NCBI GenBank assembly: GCA_035610835.1
Contig: CM069459.1
Coordinates: forward strand, 54,479,316 to 54,543,315
Origin: Ophiura sarsii
Lineage: Eukaryota > Echinodermata > Ophiuroidea > Amphilepidida > Ophiuridae
Direction of reading: 5' to 3'
DNA: 64,000 nucleotides
In this document: positions 12,184 through 26,548 of the stretch, piece by piece
Layout of the letters: each line of letters opens with the position of its first letter
Numbering within the stretch: position 1 is the stretch's first letter
Translations under genes and position numbers: made by a program
The notes under the pieces: model-generated
Database searches by the model: none
Told to the model about the DNA's origin: nothing
Seen by the model: the letters and a program-made list of their open reading frames with translations, nothing else

Positions 12184-14671
12184 TACGAGGGCATGGTTCT
12201 GAATATAAATACGCTATAAGGCGTTACTATGAAAGGTGTATTGTGAATCAGTGCTAATTTCTAAAGCCGAAGATAATATGACACTTGATTTGACTTGATA
12301 TTGCATAGATGGGCGATTAGCTCAATTGGTTAGCGCGTTGGCCTATATTCATACTTAAGGGCAGAGACACGGGTTCAAATCCTCATGGCGGGAGCCATTG
12401 GTGTTTTTAATAATGTATTTAATATAACATTTTCGTTATTCGCGTGGCTCATTTACTGGTTTATTTTATTCATCTGTTTGTCACATATTGTTTTTGTTTT
12501 TTCTCTCTTTTGGTTTTTGTTCTTCTTTATTTTTGAACTTTTTTCGGTGGTTGTTGTTTGTCTTTCTTTCTCTCTGTCTACCACATGTAAAATGACCAGT
12601 CCGTCACAATGCATTTCGTACTTTTAATGCATTTATTAAACACGGAAGATAAATTATAACCGTCAAGTTAAGTAAATGCAAAGAAAATACAATCATTCCA
12701 TGGCAAATACAACGCTACAATAATTGACACAATAGTTATTACTTTATAGCGTCTATAATGCGGTTGTGACCGGTCCCTTATCAAAAAAGAAACGCATTGC
12801 GATAACAAAAAGGATTTTAATTGATTGTTGCATAATAAACTACTGTCATATAATTAGTTTAAATAATGAATTTCACCCGTTGCACCCTATGTAAGACTAC
12901 ATGTAACACTCGCGCATTCCATATAAATGGGCCATAATCACGCATGAAATGACCAGTCCCTAACAATGTACACGCCGTATTTACTTTATCTTTACCATAT
13001 ATGATAAGTATATACATATCTTGCCACTCTCCAAATTAGAAGATTATGCAATGTATAAAAGACGAGTTATTCCCTATAGACGGTTGTCATATTGAGTGAT
13101 TTACCATATAAACGGGCCATAATCACGCATAAAATGACCAGTCCCTAACAATGTAAATGTCGTATTTACTTTATCTTTACCATATATGATAAGTATATAC
13201 ATATCTTGCCACTCTCTAAATTAGAAGATTATGCAATGTATAAAAGACGAGTTATTCCCTATAGACGGTTGTCATATTGAGTGATTTACCATACAAACGG
13301 GCCATAATCACGCATAAAATGACCAGTCACTAACAATGTAAATGTCGTATTTACTTTATCTTTACCGTATATAACAATTATATACATATCTTGCCACTCT
13401 CCAAATTAGAAGATTATGCAATGTGTAGAACACGAGTTATTTCCTATAGACAGTTGTCATATTGAGCATTTACCAATTGCCTCAGACAATTCCGGAAATA
13501 ACTGTTGAACCACTTTGAGGACTTCGTTGAAATCAACCCCCCAGTCCCCCCATTCAATGTTGTTCGGAACCGTTTCATCTCCACGGTCGTTGGGACCCTC
13601 AACATTGATTGGTGGGGGCGGGGGAGGGATATCACTTAGTAGATAGCTCAAGCTCTCCACACAAGTTTGTTGCAAAATCAGCGCTTGAAAATAGTCCCTT
13701 AAAGTGGGATATTAGCAAAGAAATGCACTATGTGGTCCAACACCAATTTTCCTGAATTGTCTGAAGTCCAAAAAAAATCATCTGATTTTACATTTTTAGC
13801 CACAACTTTTTTATTTGTAAGTCTTTTTTGATCAAATTTTCAGTAAATAGAGATGCTATGAATCTCCTGATATACCATCATCAAGAGGTGTCTACAGTAC
13901 TGAATTAGGGACTGGTCATATTAAATACCTAAACCTGCATATTTGCTCCTATTATTCAAGGAAGCCTGACTTATTTATTTTGAAAAAAGCATCTGATACC
14001 CCGATAAACATGAGAACATTATAAAATATGATTTAAATACAACTTTGACGGTTCGTGCGTGGCGCTCGACCCAATCCCACGCGCATCCTTTGGTTACAGC
14101 TTGCGCTACGCGTTTGCATAAACTTCGAGCATAGCACTCGACTTTGTTACCAAGAAATAACATGAACAATGAGATGGTAACTAACTATCATGATTAACAA
14201 TCTATACGTCTCGCGCGCAGCGCTCGACACGCCACGCGCACAGCGATAGACACTCCTCGTGCACATCGATTGACACGCCTCGCGCATATCGCTCCTAGCG
14301 GCTCGGACACAGCGCACGACATTGCTCGCGTAGCATACCGCGGCAATCATTTATTACAGAATTATTACATTTATAACATTATAATAACAAGGCCAAAGCT
14401 AAATAAAGAGAATTATATTAAATAGCATCGTCCACAGTGGTATAAACATTACATTGTAGGTAATTCGCCGAACCCGGTCTTTGGAATTCTAATGACGCGG
14501 TGATGGACAACCGTTACACGGTTGACCGTATTGAATTGCACGCGTGTACACGATTGTCCGTCTAAATTAAATAGATAATAGGAGTTAGTTCTATTATTTA
14601 TCGGGGACATCGACCGATGTGCATGCTTTTCAATGGATGGACAAACGCAACGGTTGTCCATACTCTGATAG
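12184..14671 (+). repeat. Array unit 6 (2488 bp)
   Basis: 4-bp deletion class. A private change turns the third subrepeat's GACCAGTCCCTAAC into GACCAGTCACTAAC near 13321. tRNA-like sequence 12311-12397. Confidence 0.95.
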
Positions 14672-17159
14672 TACGAGGGCATGGTTCTGAATATAAATAC
14701 GCTATAAGGCGTTACTATGAAAGGTGTATTGTGAATCAGTGCTAATTTCTAAAGCCGAAGATAATATGACACTTGATTTGACTTGATATTGCATAGATGG
14801 GCGATTAGCTCAATTGGTTAGCGCGTTGGCCTATATTCATACTTAAGGGCAGAGACACGGGTTCAAATCCTCATGGCGGGAGCCATTGGTGTTTTTAATA
14901 ATGTATTTAATATAACATTTTCGTTATTCGCGTGGCTCATTTACTGGTTTATTTTATTCATCTGTTTGTCACATATTGTTTTTGTTTTTTCTCTCTTTTG
15001 GTTTTTGTTCTTCTTTATTTTTGAACTTTTTTCGGTGGTTGTTGTTTGTCTTTCTTTCTCTCTGTCTACCACATGTAAAATGACCAGTCCGTCACAATGC
15101 ATTTCGTACTTTTAATGCATTTATTAAACACGGAAGATAAATTATAACCGTCAAGTTAAGTAAATGCAAAGAAAATACAATCATTCCATGGCAAATACAA
15201 CGCTACAATAATTGACACAATAGTTATTACTTTATAGCGTCTATAATGCGGTTGTGACCGGTCCCTTATCAAAAAAGAAACGCATTGCGATAACAAAAAG
15301 GATTTTAATTGATTGTTGCATAATAAACTACTGTCATATAATTAGTTTAAATAATGAATTTCACCCGTTGCACCCTATGTAAGACTACATGTAACACTCG
15401 CGCATTCCATATAAATGGGCCATAATCACGCATGAAATGACCAGTCCCTAACAATGTACACGCCGTATTTACTTTATCTTTACCATATATGATAAGTATA
15501 TACATATCTTGCCACTCTCCAAATTAGAAGATTATGCAATGTATAAAAGACGAGTTATTCCCTATAGACGGTTGTCATATTGAGTGATTTACCATATAAA
15601 CGGGCCATAATCACGCATAAAATGACCAGTCCCTAACAATGTAAATGTCGTATTTACTTTATCTTTACCATATATGATAAGTATATACATATCTTGCCAC
15701 TCTCTAAATTAGAAGATTATGCAATGTATAAAAGACGAGTTATTCCCTATAGACGGTTGTCATATTGAGTGATTTACCATACAAACGGGCCATAATCACG
15801 CATAAAATGACCAGTCCCTAACAATGTAAATGTCGTATTTACTTTATCTTTACCGTATATAACAATTATATACATATCTTGCCACTCTCCAAATTAGAAG
15901 ATTATGCAATGTGTAGAACACGAGTTATTTCCTATAGACAGTTGTCATATTGAGCATTTACCAATTGCCTCAGACAATTCCGGAAATAACTGTTGAACCA
16001 CTTTGAGGACTTCGTTGAAATCAACCCCCCAGTCCCCCCATTCAATGTTGTTCGGAACCGTTTCATCTCCACGGTCGTTGGGACCCTCAACATTGATTGG
16101 TGGGGGCGGGGGAGGGATATCACTTAGTAGATAGCTCAAGCTCTCCACACAAGTTTGTTGCAAAATCAGCGCTTGAAAATAGTCCCTTAAAGTGGGATAT
16201 TAGCAAAGAAATGCACTATGTGGTCCAACACCAATTTTCCTGAATTGTCTGAAGTCCAAAAAAAATCATCTGATTTTACATTTTTAGCCACAACTTTTTT
16301 ATTTGTAAGTCTTTTTTGATCAAATTTTCAGTAAATAGAGATGCTATGAATCTCCTGATATACCATCATCAAGAGGTGTCTACAGTACTGAATTAGGGAC
16401 TGGTCATATTAAATACCTAAACCTGCATATTTGCTCCTATTATTCAAGGAAGCCTGACTTATTTATTTTGAAAAAAGCATCTGATACCCCGATAAACATG
16501 AGAACATTATAAAATATGATTTAAATACAACTTTGACGGTTCGTGCGTGGCGCTCGACCCAATCCCACGCGCATCCTTTGGTTACAGCTTGCGCTACGCG
16601 TTTGCATAAACTTCGAGCATAGCACTCGACTTTGTTACCAAGAAATAACATGAACAATGAGATGGTAACTAACTATCATGATTAACAATCTATACGTCTC
16701 GCGCGCAGCGCTCGACACGCCACGCGCACAGCGATAGACACTCCTCGTGCACATCGATTGACACGCCTCGCGCATATCGCTCCTAGCGGCTCGGACACAG
16801 CGCACGACATTGCTCGCGTAGCATACCGCGGCAATCATTTATTACAGAATTATTACATTTATAACATTATAATAACAAGGCCAAAGCTAAATAAAGAGAA
16901 TTATATTAAATAGCATCGTCCACAGTGGTATAAACATTACATTGTAGGTAATTCGCCGAACCCGGTCTTTGGAATTCTAATGACGCGGTGATGGACAACC
17001 GTTACACGGTTGACCGTATTGAATTGCACGCGTGTACACGATTGTCCGTCTAAATTAAATAGATAATAGGAGTTAGTTCTATTATTTATCGGGGACATCG
17101 ACCGATGTGCATGCTTTTCAATGGATGGACAAACGCAACGGTTGTCCATACTCTGATAG
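14672..17159 (+). repeat. Array unit 7 (2488 bp)
   Basis: Last of the four units with the 4-bp deletion. tRNA-like sequence 14799-14885. Confidence 0.95.
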
Positions 17160-19651
17160 TACGAGGGCATGGTTCTGAATATAAATACGCTATAAGGCGT
17201 TACTATGAAAGGTGTATTGTGAATCAGTGCTAATTTCTAAAGCCGAAGATAATATGACACTTGATTTGACTTGATATTGCATAGATGGGCGATTAGCTCA
17301 ATTGGTTAGCGCGTTGGCCTATATTCATACTTAAGGGCAGAGACACGGGTTCAAATCCTCATGGCGGGAGCCATTGGTGTTTTTAATAATGTATTTAATA
17401 TAACATTTTCGTTATTCGCGTGGCTCATTTACTGGTTTATTTTATTCATCTGTTTGTCACATATTGTTTTTGTTTTTTCTCTCTTTTGGTTTTTGTTCTT
17501 CTTTATTTTTGAACTTTTTTCGGTGGTTGTTGTTTGTCTTTCTTTCTCTCTGTCTACCACATGTAAAATGACCAGTCCGTCACAATGCATTTCGTACTTT
17601 TAATGCATTTATTAAACACGGAAGATAAATTATAACCGTCAAGTTAAGTAAATGCAAAGAAAATACAATCATTCCATGGCAAATACAACGCTACAATAAT
17701 TGACACAATAGTTATTACTTTATAGCGTCTATAATGCGGTTGTGACCGGTCCCTTATCAAAAAAGAAACGCATTGCGATAACAAAAAGGATTTTAATTGA
17801 TTGTTGCATAATAAACTACTGTCATATAATTAGTTTAAATAATGAATTTCACCCGTTGCACCCTATGTAAGACTACATGTAACACTCGCGCATTCCATAT
17901 AAATGGGCCATAATCACGCATGAAATGACCAGTCCCTAACAATGTACACGCCGTATTTACTTTATCTTTACCATATATGATAAGTATATACATATCTTGC
18001 CACTCTCCAAATTAGAAGATTATGCAATGTATAAAAGACGAGTTATTCCCTATAGACGGTTGTCATATTGAGTGATTTACCATATAAACGGGCCATAATC
18101 ACGCATAAAATGACCAGTCCCTAACAATGTAAATGTCGTATTTACTTTATCTTTACCATATATGATAAGTATATACATATCTTGCCACTCTCTAAATTAG
18201 AAGATTATGCAATGTATAAAAGACGAGTTATTCCCTATAGACGGTTGTCATATTGAGTGATTTACCATACAAACGGGCCATAATCACGCATAAAATGACC
18301 AGTCCCTAACAATGTAAATGTCGTATTTACTTTATCTTTACCGTATATAACAATTATATACATATCTTGCCACTCTCCAAATTAGAAGATTATGCAATGT
18401 GTAGAACACGAGTTATTTCCTATAGACAGTTGTCATATTGAGCATTTACCAATTGCCTCAGACAATTCCGGAAATAACTGTTGAACCACTTTGAGGACTT
18501 CGTTGAAATCAACCCCCCAGTCCCCCCATTCAATGTTGTTCGGAACCGTTTCATCTCCACGGTCGTTGGGACCCTCAACATTGATTGGTGGGGGCGGGGG
18601 AGGGATATCACTTAGTAGATAGCTCAAGCTCTCCACACAAGTTTGTTGCAAAATCAGCGCTTGAAAATAGTCCCTTAAAGTGGGATATTAGCAAAGAAAT
18701 GCACTATGTGGTCCAACACCAATTTTCCTGAATTGTCTGAATGAAGTCCAAAAAAAATCATCTGATTTTACATTTTTAGCCACAACTTTTTTATTTGTAA
18801 GTCTTTTTTGATCAAATTTTCAGTAAATAGAGATGCTATGAATCTCCTGATATACCATCATCAAGAGGTGTCTACAGTACTGAATTAGGGACTGGTCATA
18901 TTAAATACCTAAACCTGCATATTTGCTCCTATTATTCAAGGAAGCCTGACTTATTTATTTTGAAAAAAGCATCTGATACCCCGATAAACATGAGAACATT
19001 ATAAAATATGATTTAAATACAACTTTGACGGTTCGTGCGTGGCGCTCGACCCAATCCCACGCGCATCCTTTGGTTACAGCTTGCGCTACGCGTTTGCATA
19101 AACTTCGAGCATAGCACTCGACTTTGTTACCAAGAAATAACATGAACAATGAGATGGTAACTAACTATCATGATTAACAATCTATACGTCTCGCGCGCAG
19201 CGCTCGACACGCCACGCGCACAGCGATAGACACTCCTCGTGCACATCGATTGACACGCCTCGCGCATATCGCTCCTAGCGGCTCGGACACAGCGCACGAC
19301 ATTGCTCGCGTAGCATACCGCGGCAATCATTTATTACAGAATTATTACATTTATAACATTATAATAACAAGGCCAAAGCTAAATAAAGAGAATTATATTA
19401 AATAGCATCGTCCACAGTGGTATAAACATTACATTGTAGGTAATTCGCCGAACCCGGTCTTTGGAATTCTAATGACGCGGTGATGGACAACCGTTACACG
19501 GTTGACCGTATTGAATTGCACGCGTGTACACGATTGTCCGTCTAAATTAAATAGATAATAGGAGTTAGTTCTATTATTTATCGGGGACATCGACCGATGT
19601 GCATGCTTTTCAATGGATGGACAAACGCAACGGTTGTCCATACTCTGATAG
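17160..19651 (+). repeat. Array unit 8 (2492 bp)
   Basis: Returns to the full-length TGAATGAAG form. tRNA-like sequence 17287-17373. Confidence 0.95.
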
Positions 19652-22143
19652 TACGAGGGCATGGTTCTGAATATAAATACGCTATAAGGCGTTACTATGA
19701 AAGGTGTATTGTGAATCAGTGCTAATTTCTAAAGCCGAAGATAATATGACACTTGATTTGACTTGATATTGCATAGATGGGCGATTAGCTCAATTGGTTA
19801 GCGCGTTGGCCTATATTCATACTTAAGGGCAGAGACACGGGTTCAAATCCTCATGGCGGGAGCCATTGGTGTTTTTAATAATGTATTTAATATAACATTT
19901 TCGTTATTCGCGTGGCTCATTTACTGGTTTATTTTATTCATCTGTTTGTCACATATTGTTTTTGTTTTTTCTCTCTTTTGGTTTTTGTTCTTCTTTATTT
20001 TTGAACTTTTTTCGGTGGTTGTTGTTTGTCTTTCTTTCTCTCTGTCTACCACATGTAAAATGACCAGTCCGTCACAATGCATTTCGTACTTTTAATGCAT
20101 TTATTAAACACGGAAGATAAATTATAACCGTCAAGTTAAGTAAATGCAAAGAAAATACAATCATTCCATGGCAAATACAACGCTACAATAATTGACACAA
20201 TAGTTATTACTTTATAGCGTCTATAATGCGGTTGTGACCGGTCCCTTATCAAAAAAGAAACGCATTGCGATAACAAAAAGGATTTTAATTGATTGTTGCA
20301 TAATAAACTACTGTCATATAATTAGTTTAAATAATGAATTTCACCCGTTGCACCCTATGTAAGACTACATGTAACACTCGCGCATTCCATATAAATGGGC
20401 CATAATCACGCATGAAATGACCAGTCCCTAACAATGTACACGCCGTATTTACTTTATCTTTACCATATATGATAAGTATATACATATCTTGCCACTCTCC
20501 AAATTAGAAGATTATGCAATGTATAAAAGACGAGTTATTCCCTATAGACGGTTGTCATATTGAGTGATTTACCATATAAACGGGCCATAATCACGCATAA
20601 AATGACCAGTCCCTAACAATGTAAATGTCGTATTTACTTTATCTTTACCATATATGATAAGTATATACATATCTTGCCACTCTCTAAATTAGAAGATTAT
20701 GCAATGTATAAAAGACGAGTTATTCCCTATAGACGGTTGTCATATTGAGTGATTTACCATACAAACGGGCCATAATCACGCATAAAATGACCAGTCCCTA
20801 ACAATGTAAATGTCGTATTTACTTTATCTTTACCGTATATAACAATTATATACATATCTTGCCACTCTCCAAATTAGAAGATTATGCAATGTGTAGAACA
20901 CGAGTTATTTCCTATAGACAGTTGTCATATTGAGCATTTACCAATTGCCTCAGACAATTCCGGAAATAACTGTTGAACCACTTTGAGGACTTCGTTGAAA
21001 TCAACCCCCCAGTCCCCCCATTCAATGTTGTTCGGAACCGTTTCATCTCCACGGTCGTTGGGACCCTCAACATTGATTGGTGGGGGCGGGGGAGGGATAT
21101 CACTTAGTAGATAGCTCAAGCTCTCCACACAAGTTTGTTGCAAAATCAGCGCTTGAAAATAGTCCCTTAAAGTGGGATATTAGCAAAGAAATGCACTATG
21201 TGGTCCAACACCAATTTTCCTGAATTGTCTGAATGAAGTCCAAAAAAAATCATCTGATTTTACATTTTTAGCCACAACTTTTTTATTTGTAAGTCTTTTT
21301 TGATCAAATTTTCAGTAAATAGAGATGCTATGAATCTCCTGATATACCATCATCAAGAGGTGTCTACAGTACTGAATTAGGGACTGGTCATATTAAATAC
21401 CTAAACCTGCATATTTGCTCCTATTATTCAAGGAAGCCTGACTTATTTATTTTGAAAAAAGCATCTGATACCCCGATAAACATGAGAACATTATAAAATA
21501 TGATTTAAATACAACTTTGACGGTTCGTGCGTGGCGCTCGACCCAATCCCACGCGCATCCTTTGGTTACAGCTTGCGCTACGCGTTTGCATAAACTTCGA
21601 GCATAGCACTCGACTTTGTTACCAAGAAATAACATGAACAATGAGATGGTAACTAACTATCATGATTAACAATCTATACGTCTCGCGCGCAGCGCTCGAC
21701 ACGCCACGCGCACAGCGATAGACACTCCTCGTGCACATCGATTGACACGCCTCGCGCATATCGCTCCTAGCGGCTCGGACACAGCGCACGACATTGCTCG
21801 CGTAGCATACCGCGGCAATCATTTATTACAGAATTATTACATTTATAACATTATAATAACAAGGCCAAAGCTAAATAAAGAGAATTATATTAAATAGCAT
21901 CGTCCACAGTGGTATAAACATTACATTGTAGGTAATTCGCCGAACCCGGTCTTTGGAATTCTAATGACGCGGTGATGGACAACCGTTACACGGTTGACCG
22001 TATTGAATTGCACGCGTGTACACGATTGTCCGTCTAAATTAAATAGATAATAGGAGTTAGTTCTATTATTTATCGGGGACATCGACCGATGTGCATGCTT
22101 TTCAATGGATGGACAAACGCAACGGTTGTCCATACTCTGATAG
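19652..22143 (+). repeat. Array unit 9 (2492 bp)
   Basis: Same class as unit 8. tRNA-like sequence 19779-19865. Confidence 0.95.
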
Positions 22144-23720
22144 TACGAGGGCATGGTTCTGAATATAAATACGCTATAAGGCGTTACTATGAAAGGTGTA
22201 TTGTGAATCAGTGCTAATTTCTAAAGCCGAAGATAATATGACACTTGATTTGACTTGATATTGCATAGATGGGCGATTAGCTCAATTGGTTAGCGCGTTG
22301 GCCTATATTCATACTTAAGGGCAGAGACACGGGTTCAAATCCTCATGGCGGGAGCCATTGGTGTTTTTAATAATGTATTTAATATAACATTTTCGTTATT
22401 CGCGTGGCTCATTTACTGGTTTATTTTATTCATCTGTTTGTCACATATTGTTTTTGTTTTTTCTCTCTTTTGGTTTTTGTTCTTCTTTATTTTTGAACTT
22501 TTTTCGGTGGTTGTTGTTTGTCTTTCTTTCTCTCTGTCTACCACATGTAAAATGACCAGTCCGTCACAATGCATTTCGTACTTTTAATGCATTTATTAAA
22601 CACGGAAGATAAATTATAACCGTCAAGTTAAGTAAATGCAAAGAAAATACAATCATTCCATGGCAAATACAACGCTACAATAATTGACACAATAGTTATT
22701 ACTTTATAGCGTCTATAATGCGGTTGTGACCGGTCCCTTATCAAAAAAGAAACGCATTGCGATAACAAAAAGGATTTTAATTGATTGTTGCATAATAAAC
22801 TACTGTCATATAATTAGTTTAAATAATGAATTTCACCCGTTGCACCCTATGTAAGACTACATGTAACACTCGCGCATTCCATATAAATGGGCCATAATCA
22901 CGCATGAAATGACCAGTCCCTAACAATGTACACGCCGTATTTACTTTATCTTTACCATATATGATAAGTATATACATATCTTGCCACTCTCCAAATTAGA
23001 AGATTATGCAATGTATAAAAGACGAGTTATTCCCTATAGACGGTTGTCATATTGAGTGATTTACCATATAAACGGGCCATAATCACGCATAAAATGACCA
23101 GTCCCTAACAATGTAAATGTCGTATTTACTTTATCTTTACCATATATGATAAGTATATACATATCTTGCCACTCTCTAAATTAGAAGATTATGCAATGTA
23201 TAAAAGACGAGTTATTCCCTATAGACGGTTGTCATATTGAGTGATTTACCATACAAACGGGCCATAATCACGCATAAAATGACCAGTCCCTAACAATGTA
23301 AATGTCGTATTTACTTTATCTTTACCGTATATAACAATTATATACATATCTTGCCACTCTCCAAATTAGAAGATTATGCAATGTGTAGAACACGAGTTAT
23401 TTCCTATAGACAGTTGTCATATTGAGCATTTACCAATTGCCTCAGACAATTCCGGAAATAACTGTTGAACCACTTTGAGGACTTCGTTGAAATCAACCCC
23501 CCAGTCCCCCCATTCAATGTTGTTCGGAACCGTTTCATCTCCACGGTCGTTGGGACCCTCAACATTGATTGGTGGGGGCGGGGGAGGGATATCACTTAGT
23601 AGATAGCTCAAGCTCTCCACACAAGTTTGTTGCAAAATCAGCGCTTGAAAATAGTCCCTTAAAGTGGGATATTAGCAAAGAAATGGACTATGTGGTCCAA
23701 CACCAATTTTCCTGAATTGT
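22144..23720 (+). repeat. Array unit 10, truncated (1577 bp)
   Basis: Matches unit offsets 1-1577, then stops at CCTGAATTGT, that is, at the right end of the 269-bp insert plus the flanking TGT. Downstream sequence (AGGCCTATG...) is unrelated. tRNA-like sequence 22271-22357. Shares the GGAC variant with unit 1. Confidence 0.93.
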
Positions 23721-24670
23721 AGGCCTATGTGTTTACAACGCGTGATACATAATCCAATATATCAGGGGCAGATCTAGAATTTTTAAGGGGGGGGGGGGGG
23801 GGGGGGGTTACTGACTTTTGCGAGCGCGGATGGATCCAGAAGGGGGGCTGTCCACCTGCGGGGGTTTAGAGGGGCAGAGCCCTTTCGCTATGGGACATTT
23901 TATGAATTTAGTTCGCTAAAACACTTTTTTTAAAACTATTAAACAACCTTTTCCTGAAATCTCATTTAAATTATTAACACTTATAATTGAATGTTATAAT
24001 TTTGACACATTCTTGTACTTCTTCTGTTTGGTAACGTTATCATATGTAGTTATAAATATAAAGACAACACATTATTTGGTTTTATGTTTGAATTATTGTT
24101 TCACAAATGCAGTCCAACTTGATATGAGTGGCAATTAAATGGGCGGGGTTGAGACTGAACGGGGGCAGAGCCCTCTTGCTGTGGATTTTTAAAAGTAAAG
24201 TCCACTAAAAACACCATTTTAGCTGTATTTTTTAGCTCTTTTCCCTTCAAATTAATGAGCCTCAGGCCTTTTGTTCTTTTACTAAACAAGTATTTTCTTG
24301 AAATCTCATTGAAATCAATAACACTCAAAATTGAAAGTGATCACTTTGACTCAAGTTGTACTTTTGTTTGGTAAAGTTATCATAATTTATAACTATATTG
24401 TCGTTATAAATAGGAAGAAGGATAAAGCCTTATTGTCTTTGTTTTGTTGTTTAATTGTTTCAAAAATGTAGTCCAATTACATTTTATTGGCAAGGACGGA
24501 AGGGGCAGAGCCCTTTGTCGTGGCATTTGACAAAAAATAGTCCGTTAAAAACCCAATTGTAGCTGATTTTTTAAAATTAAGCAAGCATTTTTTTAGATCA
24601 ATAACACTAAAAAATGAGAGTTGATCATTCTCACGCATGTTTGTACTGTTGTTCGGAATGTTTTTGTATG
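23721..24670. repeat. Poly-G tract and three degenerate ~300-bp repeats
   Basis: A run of 21 G lies at 23787-23807. Three degraded tandem copies follow, anchored by GGGGCAGAGCCCT-like words at 23871, 24162 and 24502 (spacing about 291 and 340 bp). Each continues with GTCCACTAAAAACACC-like and CTTGTACTTCTTCTG-like stretches. No gene is seen. The anchor word resembles repeats at 39199-40390 in G-richness only. Confidence 0.6.
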
Positions 24671-24672
24671 TA

Positions 24673-25895
24673 CAGGGTGTATCCAAAAAAATAGGACCCT
24701 TTTTGATGATGGTTTAAATCCTTGTTAAATCACTGAAGCATGACCAATTTTTATTTCAATGTAAAGTACAACCGATAAAGATAAAATCCTGAAGATATGA
24801 GAAAAATCCATCATTGCTGCCAGACACTAGGGTTGCAATAAGAACACGAACGCGAAATTTATATGTGAAGCGTTATTTCGATACAAACCAGAAATGCATT
24901 TATTAAAAATACCATAAATCAATCAAACTCACTTCCGACAAAAGGAGTTAAAAGTCAAACATTTTTAAAATGTACTTTTATGATTTTGAAATGCATAATT
25001 ACTTGATAATGTGTCCATATTGAAAGCTCATGGTGACACATAAAATTGTCAAGTTGATGGTGACACATATAATTGTCAAGTGGAGACTAGACCACAAATG
25101 GTTAGTTGATAGTTGCACATTTTTAAAATGTACTTTGTGCATTCTATTGTGTCTGTAATTTAAAGTTCATATGACACATAGAATAATATTGTGAAAAATC
25201 AGACGACACTTGGTCGTTTTACGCTCAATTGTTATCCATCGATAAACAATTATGAAAAATCATTGCATGACACCAAATTAAAAACCATTTAATGTATGTC
25301 CAAGAAAAGTTTAGAGCGATTGAATTTAACCAGGTGATACCCTGAGGAGTAATTCGTTTATTAATTAAGGAAATTGTGACCTATTAGGCAAGGCAATCTA
25401 TTTTGTAGTATGTACAATGGTTATTCACACAGTAACAGTAAAGTAACATGAACGCGCACACTATTTATGCCAATTCTACTCCTTATCATGCTAATGAACC
25501 AGTTGTTTCGAATTTCTTTTTAATTTGCACAGAATATGCATGCATCTGATTTATGGATTATTTAGCCAGTGTTGATTTAAAATGGATTACCAAACTAATC
25601 TTTGCTATTGACTGATAGATTATTTTCTATGTTTATAATTATTGTAACGTATTGAAACGTAAACCATGTTATTTACTTGTCTATACATGTAAATCCCATT
25701 GTACAAACCAGTAAATGACATGGTTTACGCAAATTATGCTAGTTTTCTTATTTTTCATCGGATTGATCTCATATTTTCAGGATATCATAATAATTAATTG
25801 GGCTTTACATTGAGACTAAATTGGTCATGGTCCAAAGATTATAACAAGTGTTACAGCGTCATGAACAAATGTCCTATTTTTTTTGATACACCCTG
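24673..25895. mobile_element. TA-flanked terminal-inverted-repeat DNA transposon, non-autonomous
   Basis: The left end CAGGGTGTATCCAAAAAAAT at 24673 is mirrored by the right end at 25870-25895, giving about 28 bp of inverted repeat with one or two mismatches. A TA lies immediately outside each end. This fits a Tc1/mariner-type (or other TA-targeting) element of about 1.22 kb. No transposase-length frame exists inside, so it is a non-autonomous or decayed copy. An internal imperfect 19-bp inverted repeat (GTAAACCATG at 25659, CATGGTTTAC at 25719) could form a stem. Confidence 0.8.
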
Positions 25896-25897
25896 TA

Positions 25898-26548
25898 GTT
25901 ACAAATAATATAGAAAAAAGGAAAATCCTTATATTGATTGTTGTTTTTATTTATATATTTTTTTTTAAATAAGGTCTTCTAAAATCTGGGGGACGAGTGT
26001 TTAAGGTGGCAAAAGGATGAGAAGAATTGGAATGGATCTGTTGAATTTTGGATCACTAGTTTGTTGTTTCCATCTATTGACATGATTGAGTCAGATTCGA
26101 GTTCGAGAGGTCAGATATCTTTGAATGAAACACAATGATGATGAGCAGGACGTCATATGATTTATTTAAGTATCCTTTCAAAGTCACAGTCGACATACCA
26201 AATAACTGCTGTACATAATCATGTAATTTACATCGATATATATTATTACAAACCTTTACAAATTGATTAAATTCCAAAATAACCCAGTTTCACGCAATCG
26301 ATGTCACGATGTAAGCAAATCGCCAGTGTTACTATTAACCCTGCTTAAGACGAGGCAAATTGGGCGAATTTATTTTTCATCAGCGAGCGTTTGCATCGTC
26401 ACGCGTAGCAGCTTCGTTGCCAAATTAGGCGTGAAATACATTGTCACTTCCTTACCCTTTAACCTTACACATTCAATTTAAATTCCAATGTTTAATTACG
26501 AGAAAAACGCAATTTATGACAAATTTAAAAGTGCAACAAAATAACTTG
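25898..26548. other. Intergenic, no feature recognised
   Basis: AT-rich sequence with short open frames on both strands that show no recognisable protein similarity, splice context or repeat structure. Confidence 0.5.

Larger units (their letters stand above)
1..23720. repeat. Tandem array of ~2.49-kb units (9 complete + 1 partial)
   Basis: Head-to-tail, almost identical units, each starting at TACGAGGGCATGG. Unit starts are 1, 2493, 4716, 7208, 9696, 12184, 14672, 17160, 19652 and 22144. Unit lengths are 2492, 2223, 2492, 2488, 2488, 2488, 2488, 2492 and 2492 bp, then a 1577-bp partial unit. The short second unit lacks a 269-bp insert; the 2488-bp units share a 4-bp deletion (TGAATGAAG to TGAAG). 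Each unit holds a tRNA-like sequence, a T-rich stretch, three 185-bp subrepeats, the 269-bp insert, a CpG-rich 23-bp-period block and a hairpin. Scattered base differences between units argue against a simple assembly duplication. The array continues past the left edge. No convincing protein gene is present. Confidence 0.97.
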
